NCBI GenBank assembly: GCA_029932795.1
Contig: JAOZPL010000143.1
Span: 1 to 5,708, forward strand
Length of the DNA: 5,708 nucleotides
Source: Candidatus Zixiibacteriota bacterium
Lineage (GTDB): Bacteria > Zixibacteria > MSB-5A5 > GN15 > FEB-12
Reading direction: 5' to 3'
Shown: positions 1 to 5,708 of the stretch, piece by piece
Numbering within the stretch: the stretch's first letter is position 1
Layout of the letters: every line of letters starts with the position of its first letter
The notes under the pieces: model-generated
What the model saw: only the letters and a program-made list of their open reading frames with translations
Databases searched by the model: none
What the model was told of the DNA's origin: nothing
Made by a program: the position numbers and the translations under genes

Positions 1-3000
1 GTACCAGGAGTTGGAGGAAGCGGGCAAGGAATTTGACGCCCGTATGGGTGGTGCTGCAGTTCATGAGATGCTACGGCAGATCGATATCGATGAAATGGTT
101 GCCGCTCTCCGGGCTCAGATCAAGGTTGAGACGTCTGTCCAACGGAAAAAAGATACCCTGAAACGGCTGCGCATTTTTGAATCTTTCCGGCAGTCGCCCA
201 ACCGCCCGGAGTGGATGATCATGAGTGTTATTCCTGTGATTCCACCCGATCTTCGCCCTCTGGTGCCTCTCGAAGGTGGCCGTTTTGCAACCTCCGATCT
301 GAATGATCTCTATCGCCGAGTGATCAATCGGAACAACCGTCTGAAAAAGTTGATCAATATCCAGGCTCCGGACGTGATTCTTCGCAACGAGAAGCGCATG
401 TTGCAGGAGGCAGTTGATGCCCTGCTTGACAATGGTCGACGTACTCATTCCGTCCGCGGAGATTCCAAGCGTCCTCTTAAATCGCTCTCCGACTTGCTCA
501 AGGGAAAACAGGGACGGTTCCGGCAGAACCTGCTGGGTAAGCGTGTTGACTATTCTGGTCGCTCGGTGATCGTTGTCGGACCCGAACTCAAACTGCACCA
601 GTGTGGTCTCCCCAAGAACATGGCCCTTGAGCTCTTCAAGCCCTTCATCATAATGAAACTGGAGGAAAAGGGATACGTCCAGACGGTGAAATCAGCCAAG
701 AAGCTGGTGGAGAAAGAAAAACCCGAGGTGTGGGATATTCTCGAGGAGATCATTGAAGATCATCCGGTCATGCTCAACCGTGCTCCCACTCTGCACCGCT
801 TGGGTATACAGGCGTTTTACCCAGTGCTGGTTGAGGGGAAAGCGATTCGTTTGCATCCGCTCGTCTGTGCTGCCTTTAATGCTGACTTCGACGGTGATCA
901 GATGGCTGTCCATGTACCGCTCTCGTTTGAAGCGCAGCTTGAGGCTCGGGTACTAATGCTGTCTACCAACAACATCCTGCTGCCGTCATCAGGCCGACCG
1001 ATTGTGGTACCCTCACAGGATATGGTTTTGGGCTGCTACTACATGACCAAGGTCAGGGAAGGCGCCAGAGGGGAAGGCATGTATTTTTACAGTCCTGACG
1101 AGGCTCTCACAGCGTTCGATGCCGGCCATGTGGAGATGCATGCTTTGATTCATGTCCGCAACAATGGCCAGATGCTGGAAACAACCGCGGGACGCCTGCT
1201 GTTCAATAAACTGCTCCCGGATCAAATGCCCTTCTTTAATGATATCGCCAACAAGTCCAAGCTTGAGGAAATTGTTGGCAATGCCTTCTGGCATCACGGC
1301 CAGAGGGAAACGATCGAACTGATTGATCGTCTCAAGTACGCCGGATTTGAATACGCCACCAAGGCCGGAGTAACTGTCTCTATTGACGATCTGGTAATTC
1401 CGGAAGAAAAATACAAGATGATTCAGGCGGCCAGTAAGGAAGTTGCCAAGATAGAGAAGCAGTATGAACGAGGTGTCATTACCAATAGTGAACGGTATAA
1501 TCAGGTTATTGATACCTGGACACGCACCACGACAGATGTCTCTGAGGTGATGTTCGACAATCTCGCAGCCCAGGATCAGGGCTTTAATCCCGTTTATATG
1601 ATGGCTGATTCCGGTGCCCGGGGTTCAAAAGAGCAGATCCGCCAACTGGCTGGCATGCGTGGTTTGATGGCCAAGCCGCAAAAGAAGATCACCGGCGGTG
1701 TCGGTGAGATTATTGAGACCCCGGTGGTATCCAATTTCCAGGAAGGGCTCTCCGTGCAGGAATACTTCATTTCCACGCACGGTGCCCGTAAGGGCTTAGC
1801 CGACACGGCGTTGAAGACGGCCGATGCTGGTTATCTGACCCGACGGCTGGTTGATGTGGCTCAGGATGTGATTGTCAGGCAGGAGGACTGCCAGACGATT
1901 CTTGGCCTTGAGGTCTCGGCTCTTAAAGAGGCAGAGGAAGTTATAGAGTCCTTGGCTGACCGCATTCTGGGTCGGGTGGCACTTGAGGATATCTATGACC
2001 CCATCACCGAAGAGGTTATCGTCAAAGCCGGTCAGGAGATCAGGGAAGCAGAAGCAGCGGCGATCGAAGAAGCCGGAATTGAGACCGTTCACATTCGGTC
2101 GGTTCTCACCTGCGAGTCGCAGTACGGTGTCTGTGCCAAATGTTATGGTCGAGATCTCTCCAGCCGAAAGATGGTCAATATTGGAGAAGCCGTCGGTGTT
2201 ATTGCAGCCCAATCAATTGGAGAACCCGGTACCCAGTTGACTCTCCGCACGTTCCACATCGGTGGTACGGCGGCCCGCATTGCCGAGCAATCTCAGATGG
2301 AGGCCAAGTATGACGGGAACATCAAGCTGGAAAACGTGCTGTCGGTATCCCGGGCTGATGGTTCGGTGGTTGTGACCTCCCGCGACGGTGTCGGAGAATC
2401 TCACATAGTCGATGAGAAGGGACGCGTCCGCACACGTCTGAAACTGCCCTACGGAGCCCACCTGATGGTCAGGGATAAACAGAAGGTCAAGAAAGGTGAT
2501 ATTATCTTTGAATGGGATCCTTACACCGGCTTGATTATTTCCGAGCGCAGCGGCAAAGTCCGTTTTCGGGATATTGTCAAGGATGTTACCGTGAGTGAGG
2601 AAATCGATGAGCATACTGGACTCATTCAATTGAAAATTATCGAACACCGGGACAAAACGCTCTTCCCGACAATCATTATCGAGAGCAGCCGTGGCAAGAC
2701 CGTCGCCAGCTATCGAGTACCCACTGATGCACAGCTTCAGGTTCAGGAAAACCAGACTGTGGAAGCTGGTGATGTATTGGTGAAAATGCCTCGAATGATT
2801 ACCCGGTCAAAAGATATTACCGGTGGCCTGCCTCGTGTTGCCGAGCTTTTTGAAGCCCGTCGGCCGCACGATCCGGCAGTTATCTCCGAGGTGGATGGAC
2901 GGGTGGAATTCGGAAAGATCGTTCGCGGTCAGCAACAGATCATTGTGCAGGGTGAGGAGGAGGAGGTCAAGGAATACCTTATTCCACATGGTAAGCACCT

Positions 3001-3610
3001 GATGGTTCATGACGGCGACTATGCCAGAGCGGGCGATCGGCTGTGTGAAGGTTCGGTTGATCCACACGATATCCTTAGGATTCTTGGCGTCTACGCCGTG
3101 CAGTCGTATCTCGTGAACGAAATCCAGGAGGTCTATCGCCTTCAGGGTGTGAAAATAAACGATAAACATATCGAGATTATTGTCCGACAAATGTTACAGA
3201 AGGTTCAGGTGGAGCATGCCGGTGACACCAATCTTCTTGAGGGGGAGAAGGTGGACAAGGTCAAGTTTGTCGAGGAGAACAACCGGGTGATCGCAGAGGG
3301 TGGTGAGCCAGCCACGTCGGAGACCCTGCTTCTAGGGATAACAAGGTCATCTCTTTCAACCGAGAGCTTCATCTCCGCGGCTTCGTTCCAGGAAACGACA
3401 CGTGTCCTCACCGAGGCGGCTATTTGCGGTAAAACCGACCATCTTCTAGGCCTGAAAGAGAACGTAATAATAGGTCGGCTGATTCCGGCGGGAACGGGTA
3501 CTGAGAAATACCGCACCATCCAGGTGGAGCACGAAGAGGAAAAGGCCGAGGAGGTATCTGCAGAACCGTCTCAGCCGAGAGTGGCGGACATTTTCAAAGA
3601 AAACGCTTGA
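1..3610 (+). CDS. rpoC: DNA-directed RNA polymerase beta' subunit, 5' end missing
   Basis: Catalytic-cleft subunit of RNA polymerase, cytoplasmic. The frame is open from base 2 and ends with TGA at 3608-3610. The TTG at base 11 is not a start, because conserved sequence runs through it. 1202 residues are visible (numbered from base 2). Conserved landmarks align with E. coli at an offset of 165, so about 165 residues including the N-terminal zinc finger are missing and full length is near 1367 (E. coli 1407). Seen: the GRFRQNLLGKRVDYSGR block (residues 171-187), and the active-site NADFDGDQ at 293-300, whose aspartates 295, 297 and 299 hold the catalytic magnesium. Also seen are the second zinc site (Cys 630, 704, 711, 714, with exactly E. 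coli spacing) and the trigger loop with His752 (E. coli H936) and Leu748 where E. coli has Met932. An SI3-type insertion (about 759-935) follows, then the conserved C-terminal LGITRSSLSTESFISAASF region and an acidic tail. A short insertion at about 560-568 is described in the findings. Identification is certain. Confidence 0.99.
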   Translation, partial: YQELEEAGKEFDARMGGAAVHEMLRQIDIDEMVAALRAQIKVETSVQRKKDTLKRLRIFESFRQSPNRPEWMIMSVIPVIPPDLRPLVPLEGGRFATSDLNDLYRRVINRNNRLKKLINIQAPDVILRNEKRMLQEAVDALLDNGRRTHSVRGDSKRPLKSLSDLLKGKQGRFRQNLLGKRVDYSGRSVIVVGPELKLHQCGLPKNMALELFKPFIIMKLEEKGYVQTVKSAKKLVEKEKPEVWDILEEIIEDHPVMLNRAPTLHRLGIQAFYPVLVEGKAIRLHPLVCAAFNADFDGDQMAVHVPLSFEAQLEARVLMLSTNNILLPSSGRPIVVPSQDMVLGCYYMTKVREGARGEGMYFYSPDEALTAFDAGHVEMHALIHVRNNGQMLETTAGRLLFNKLLPDQMPFFNDIANKSKLEEIVGNAFWHHGQRETIELIDRLKYAGFEYATKAGVTVSIDDLVIPEEKYKMIQAASKEVAKIEKQYERGVITNSERYNQVIDTWTRTTTDVSEVMFDNLAAQDQGFNPVYMMADSGARGSKEQIRQLAGMRGLMAKPQKKITGGVGEIIETPVVSNFQEGLSVQEYFISTHGARKGLADTALKTADAGYLTRRLVDVAQDVIVRQEDCQTILGLEVSALKEAEEVIESLADRILGRVALEDIYDPITEEVIVKAGQEIREAEAAAIEEAGIETVHIRSVLTCESQYGVCAKCYGRDLSSRKMVNIGEAVGVIAAQSIGEPGTQLTLRTFHIGGTAARIAEQSQMEAKYDGNIKLENVLSVSRADGSVVVTSRDGVGESHIVDEKGRVRTRLKLPYGAHLMVRDKQKVKKGDIIFEWDPYTGLIISERSGKVRFRDIVKDVTVSEEIDEHTGLIQLKIIEHRDKTLFPTIIIESSRGKTVASYRVPTDAQLQVQENQTVEAGDVLVKMPRMITRSKDITGGLPRVAELFEARRPHDPAVISEVDGRVEFGKIVRGQQQIIVQGEEEEVKEYLIPHGKHLMVHDGDYARAGDRLCEGSVDPHDILRILGVYAVQSYLVNEIQEVYRLQGVKINDKHIEIIVRQMLQKVQVEHAGDTNLLEGEKVDKVKFVEENNRVIAEGGEPATSETLLLGITRSSLSTESFISAASFQETTRVLTEAAICGKTDHLLGLKENVIIGRLIPAGTGTEKYRTIQVEHEEEKAEEVSAEPSQPRVADIFKENA

Positions 3611-3634
3611 CAATCGGTTGTGTGAGAGTAAATT
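3607..3634 (+). promoter_or_regulatory. Possible promoter for rpsL overlapping the rpoC stop
   Basis: A perfect TTGACA (3607-3612) overlaps the rpoC stop codon. It is followed after 16 bases by TAAATT (3629-3634), a 4-of-6 match to the sigma-70 -10 box. Transcription would begin about 7 bases further on, inside the rpoC-rpsL gap. The -35 match partly reflects the coding sequence and stop codon, and the -10 is only moderate. If the host belongs to Bacteroidetes proper, its main sigma factor would not use this consensus. This would be an internal promoter that boosts rpsL-rpsG-fusA over rpoC. Confidence 0.25.
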
Positions 3635-3649
3635 GCTGCTCTGTTTTTT
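3625..3649 (+). terminator. Weak hairpin plus T-run between rpoC and rpsL
   Basis: AGAGTA (3625-3630) can pair with TGCTCT (3637-3642), giving six pairs including one G-U around a six-base loop. One G and then six T (3644-3649) follow. This is the layout of a Rho-independent terminator, but the stem has only two G-C pairs and would be weak. If functional, it is more likely a partial terminator or pause that adjusts the ratio of rpoC to ribosomal protein transcripts than a full stop, because rpsL follows 35 bases downstream with no strong promoter in between. It overlaps the -10 of the candidate promoter at 3629-3634. Confidence 0.3.
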
Positions 3650-3684
3650 GACTAAAATATGGAATTGGGTAGTACTGGAGCGAA

Positions 3685-4059
3685 ATGCCAACAATAAACC
3701 AGTTGATTCGTAAGGGTCGTAAAAAGATTGTCGAGAAGGCCAAGACTCCGGCCCTTAATCGCTCCCCCCAGAAACGAGGAGTCTGTACAAGGGTCTATAC
3801 GTCGACACCAAAGAAGCCGAATTCGGCCCTGAGAAAGGTAGCCAGAGTGCGTCTCACCAGTCAGGTGGAGGTGACAGCTTATATTCCCGGTGAAGGGCAT
3901 AATCTCCAGGAGCACTCGATTGTGATGATTCGGGGTGGCCGTGTCAAGGACCTCCCGGGAGTTCGTTATCACATCATTCGGGGAACCAAGGATACTTCCG
4001 GCGTAGGTGATCGTCGGCGCGGACGCTCTAAGTACGGGACCAAGAAACCCAAGCAGTAA
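3685..4059 (+). CDS. rpsL: 30S ribosomal protein S12
   Basis: Small-subunit protein at the decoding centre, contacting 16S rRNA and helping discriminate cognate tRNA. At 124 residues it matches the E. coli length. Seen: the N-terminal arm with PTINQLIRKGR, the QKRGVCTRVYT segment (29-39), the TPKKPNSALRK loop (41-51), GEGHNLQEHS (69-78), and RGGRVKDLPGVRYH (83-96). Lys43 and Lys88, classic sites of streptomycin-resistance changes, are both the usual sensitive-type lysines. Asp89 is the residue that RimO methylthiolates in E. coli. The basic tail ends KKPKQ. The ATG at 3685 gives the standard N-terminus. GGAG at 3677-3680 lies four bases upstream, slightly closer than ideal. rpsG follows 16 bases after the stop, so the two are surely co-transcribed. 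Confidence 0.99.
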   Translation: MPTINQLIRKGRKKIVEKAKTPALNRSPQKRGVCTRVYTSTPKKPNSALRKVARVRLTSQVEVTAYIPGEGHNLQEHSIVMIRGGRVKDLPGVRYHIIRGTKDTSGVGDRRRGRSKYGTKKPKQ

Positions 4060-4075
4060 GAGTGGCGGATAAGAC

Positions 4076-4546
4076 ATGTCGAGACGGATGCATATACAGA
4101 AGCGGGGACAACAGGTCGATCACAAGTACGGTGACAGACTGGTGACACAGTTCGTTTCATGCCTGTTAAAACAGGGCAAACGTTCCACGGCCGAGCGGAT
4201 TCTATACGATGCTCTGGACTTGCTGGAGAAGAAGTCCGGTCAGACACCTCTGGATGTATTCCATAAGGCTATGAACAATGTCAGGCCGGTGGTTGAGGTC
4301 AGGTCTCGGCGGGTTGGCGGTGCTACATATCAGGTGCCGGTTGAGGTCCGCCCCGGGCGACGCACGGCCCTGGCAATCAGATGGATAATTAAATATTCGA
4401 AGGATCGTAAAGAGAAGTCGATGGCTGATAAGCTGTCCGCAGAACTACTGGCCGCCTCCAATAATGAAGGAGGGTCGATTAAGAAGAAGGAGGATACTCA
4501 CAAGATGGCTGAGGCCAATAAGGCCTTCGCGCACTTTAAGTTGTAA
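4076..4546 (+). CDS. rpsG: 30S ribosomal protein S7
   Basis: Primary 16S rRNA-binding protein that nucleates assembly of the 30S head and lines the E-site and P-site region. At 156 residues it has the common family length. Seen: the N-terminal basic arm SRR with the KYG motif (17-19), GKRSTAERILYDAL (34-47), the signature VRPVVEVRSRRVGGATYQVP (69-88) containing the beta-hairpin that reaches toward the E site, RWIIKYSKDRKEKSMADKLSAEL (102-124), and the C-terminal HKMAEANKAFAHF (142-154). The ATG at 4076 aligns SRR with the usual PRR start; a second in-frame ATG at 4088 would remove it. Upstream there is only an imperfect ribosome site, GGCGG (4064-4068, seven bases before ATG), so translational coupling to rpsL is plausible. 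In E. coli S7 binds the rpsL-rpsG spacer to repress translation; the 16-base spacer here seems too short for that element. Confidence 0.99.
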   Translation: MSRRMHIQKRGQQVDHKYGDRLVTQFVSCLLKQGKRSTAERILYDALDLLEKKSGQTPLDVFHKAMNNVRPVVEVRSRRVGGATYQVPVEVRPGRRTALAIRWIIKYSKDRKEKSMADKLSAELLAASNNEGGSIKKKEDTHKMAEANKAFAHFKL

Positions 4547-4573
4547 TTGGCGGTAGCGATAGGCAACCGCCGG
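4547..4573 (+). promoter_or_regulatory. GC-rich hairpin directly after the rpsG stop
   Basis: GGCGGT (4549-4554) and ACCGCC (4566-4571) form a perfect six-pair stem with an 11-base loop, which two flanking G-U pairs (4547-4548 with 4572-4573) could extend. It starts immediately after the rpsG stop codon. No T-run follows, so it is not a standard intrinsic terminator. It could be an mRNA-stabilising or processing hairpin, or part of a larger fusA leader fold. The pairing is read directly; the function is inferred. Confidence 0.4.
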
Positions 4574-4584
4574 AGAACCTTTGA

Positions 4585-4629
4585 ATGCAGAGGTCTAACA
4601 ACGAGGAGAGCTGTTGCGCGCTAAACTGA
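4585..4629 (+). CDS. Possible 14-codon leader peptide upstream of fusA
   Basis: ATG at 4585 opens a 14-codon frame (MQRSNNEESCCALN) ending with TGA at 4627-4629. GGAG (4572-4575) lies nine bases upstream, a reasonable ribosome-site distance, at the 3' foot of the post-rpsG hairpin. A second, stronger purine run GAGGAGAG (4603-4610) lies within it and precedes an overlapping eight-codon frame from TTG 4614 to TAG 4638-4640 (MRAKLKKT). Frames this short arise easily by chance. They are listed because two ribosome-site-like motifs occur in a gap that also holds RNA structure before fusA. No family is recognised. Confidence 0.15.
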   Translation: MQRSNNEESCCALN

Positions 4630-4665
4630 AAAAAACTTAGGAAGTTGACAGAGCGGTTCTACCTA

Positions 4666-4747
4666 CCCTGCTGATTGGAAAAATCGGACCTGTCGCTTCC
4701 CCATGAAAGTGCAGTCTCATTTTGTCGGTATCAGTCAGGGATTTTTT
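4666..4747 (+). promoter_or_regulatory. Long-range stem masking the fusA ribosome site, followed by T6
   Basis: CCCTGCTGAT (4666-4675) pairs with ATCAGTCAGGG (4730-4740) in ten Watson-Crick pairs, interrupted only by one bulged T at 4735. The 3' arm contains the AGGG that serves as the fusA ribosome site. Six T (4742-4747) follow after one A and abut the start codon. The 54-base loop can form small internal hairpins, for example GGAA/TTCC at 4677-4680 and 4697-4700. A rival pairing, AAAAATC (4679-4685) with GATTTTT (4740-4746), would use the T-run instead. This could be a translational switch or an attenuator controlling EF-G separately from S12 and S7. The pairing is seen; control is inferred. 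Confidence 0.35.
4737..4741 (+). promoter_or_regulatory. fusA ribosome binding site
   Basis: AGGGA sits six bases before the ATG at 4748. It decides between two in-frame ATGs: the one at 4703 would add 15 residues but has only a pyrimidine-rich sequence before it, whereas 4748 has this site and gives the normal short EF-G lead-in before the first beta strand. The match to the anti-Shine-Dalgarno sequence is moderate. Confidence 0.65.
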
Positions 4748-5708
4748 ATGTCTACGCATGAAAGCCTGGGGAAAATCAGGAACATAGGCATTATGGCCCA
4801 CATCGACGCCGGTAAAACGACCACTACCGAGCGTATCTTGTTCTATACCGGGAAAACCCACCGGATGGGCGAGGTGCATGAAGGTGCCGCTATAATGGAC
4901 TGGATGGAGCAGGAGAAGGAGCGTGGTATCACTATTACATCCGCGGCCACCACCTGCTTCTGGCGTGGACATACTATAAATATCATCGATACTCCGGGTC
5001 ATGTTGACTTTACCGTTGAGGTCGAACGCTCTCTGCGCGTTCTCGATGGTGCGGTGGCGCTTTTCTGCGCTGTCGGCGGAGTCGAGCCGCAGTCGGAGAC
5101 CGTTTGGCGGCAGGCGGACAAATACGGTGTTCCGCGAATCGCCTATATTAACAAGATGGACCGCACCGGTGCCAGTTTCATGCATACGCTCAAGATGATG
5201 AACGAGCGTTTTGCCACCAACTGCGTGGCCATTGCCATTCCGGCCGGTGAAGGGGAAATGTTTAGCGGAATTATAGATCTGATGACGATGAAATTCCGCG
5301 TTTTTCATGAAGATTCCCAGGGGATGATCTACGACGACCTCGAAATTCCTGACGATATGGTTGACACCGCCAATGAATACCGTGAGAAGCTGCTCGAGGC
5401 TGTGGCCGGGTTCGACGACAGCCTGCTGGAACAGTTTTTGCGGGATGAACCTCTTGATCCGGTCAAGGTCTTGGCTGCCGTAAGGCAGGCTACTATCGCT
5501 TCCAAGATGGTCCCGGTACTATGCGGGTCATCTTTCAAAAATAAGGGAGTGCAAAAACTTCTCGATTCCGTCATAGATTTTCTTCCATCCCCCCTTGACA
5601 TACTTCCCGTAAAGGGGCACGCTATTGGTAACACCGAAAAGATGCTTGAGCGCTGGCCCAGTGTTGACGAACCAGCGGCTGCTCTCGCGTTCAAGATAAT
5701 GTCTGACT
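4748..5708 (+). CDS. fusA: Translation elongation factor G, 3' end missing
   Basis: Cytoplasmic GTPase that drives tRNA-mRNA translocation and, with ribosome recycling factor, splits post-termination ribosomes. 320 codons are visible of a usual 690-710. They cover the G domain with its G' insert and the first residues of domain II (EPAAALAFKIMSD). GTPase motifs in order: P-loop AHIDAGKTT (17-25), switch I ERGITIT (58-64), DTPGH (81-85) with the catalytic histidine at 85, NKMD (135-138), and CGSSFKNKGVQ (259-269). The last has Ser262 where Ala is usual. The start at 4748 is favoured over the in-frame ATG at 4703 by the upstream AGGGA. The frame stays open to the window end. The 201-base leader, unlike the tight rpsL-rpsG join, suggests separately tuned expression. 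The motif set and operon position fit housekeeping EF-G rather than a tetracycline-protection or EF-G2 paralogue, although the domains that best separate these lie beyond the window. Confidence 0.98.
   Translation, partial: MSTHESLGKIRNIGIMAHIDAGKTTTTERILFYTGKTHRMGEVHEGAAIMDWMEQEKERGITITSAATTCFWRGHTINIIDTPGHVDFTVEVERSLRVLDGAVALFCAVGGVEPQSETVWRQADKYGVPRIAYINKMDRTGASFMHTLKMMNERFATNCVAIAIPAGEGEMFSGIIDLMTMKFRVFHEDSQGMIYDDLEIPDDMVDTANEYREKLLEAVAGFDDSLLEQFLRDEPLDPVKVLAAVRQATIASKMVPVLCGSSFKNKGVQKLLDSVIDFLPSPLDILPVKGHAIGNTEKMLERWPSVDEPAAALAFKIMSD

Noticed and set aside
11..13. TTG at base 11 as the start of rpoC
   Set aside because: The conserved beta' sequence continues in frame to the window edge and the N-terminal zinc finger region is missing, so the gene starts outside the window.
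1796..2647. Minus-strand open frames of about 140 codons opposite rpoC
   Set aside because: They are antisense to unbroken, highly conserved beta' sequence, with no recognisable domain and no convincing ribosome site looked for or needed.
3685..4059. Streptomycin-resistance change in S12
   Set aside because: Lys43, Lys88 and the surrounding loops all have the usual wild-type residues.
4645..4673. Perfect TTGACA at 4645-4650 downstream of an A-run (4629-4635), as a fusA promoter
   Set aside because: No acceptable -10 box lies 15-19 bases downstream (the sequence there is around CCCTGCTG), so a -35 match alone is not enough.
4637..5308. Long (223-codon) open frame on the minus strand across the fusA start and leader
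   Set aside because: It lies opposite the conserved EF-G G domain, has no recognisable protein motif, and is explained by codon bias of the sense gene.
1..5708. Mobile element, CRISPR array, tRNA, prophage or novel defence system
   Set aside because: The window is almost entirely conserved housekeeping coding sequence. No direct-repeat array, transposase, tRNA-like fold or unknown gene of meaningful length was seen on either strand.

Overview
This window is a stretch of the bacterial str (streptomycin) operon on the + strand: the 3' seven-eighths of rpoC (RNA polymerase beta'), complete rpsL (ribosomal protein S12), complete rpsG (S7), and the first 320 codons of fusA (elongation factor G). 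All four genes point the same way and no frame is broken. Both end genes are cut only by the window edges.

Layout. Bases 1-3610 are rpoC, lacking roughly the first 165 codons. Bases 3611-3684 are a 74-base gap holding a small AT-rich hairpin followed by six T, and a possible promoter whose -35 overlaps the rpoC stop. rpsL is 3685-4059, rpsG is 4076-4546 after a 16-base gap, and fusA starts at 4748 and runs off the end. The 201-base rpsG-fusA gap (4547-4747) is the only sizeable non-coding stretch. It holds a GC-rich hairpin just after rpsG, two very short candidate leader reading frames, and a long-range imperfect stem whose 3' arm contains the fusA ribosome binding site and is followed by six T.

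Organism. This is a Gram-negative-type bacterium, probably in or near the FCB (Fibrobacteres-Chlorobi-Bacteroidetes) superphylum or an uncultured relative such as Zixibacteria. The reasons are that beta' carries the large insertion inside the trigger loop (SI3), and that it has a short insertion after the MAKP motif resembling what I recall from Bacteroidetes beta'. There is no L7Ae-like gene between rpoC and rpsL, as Firmicutes usually have. The placement is inference from memory and needs a tree. Base composition looks even along the window, with no sign of recent transfer.

How the genes work together. RpoC completes the transcription core enzyme, S12 and S7 are small-subunit proteins at the decoding centre and the head, and EF-G drives translocation. 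Co-transcription ties RNA polymerase and ribosome output together. In E. coli, S7 represses its operon by binding the rpsL-rpsG spacer. Here that spacer is only 16 bases, so any feedback control would have to sit elsewhere, and the structured fusA leader is the natural candidate. I found no previously undescribed gene system. The non-coding leader elements are the only parts that merit follow-up.
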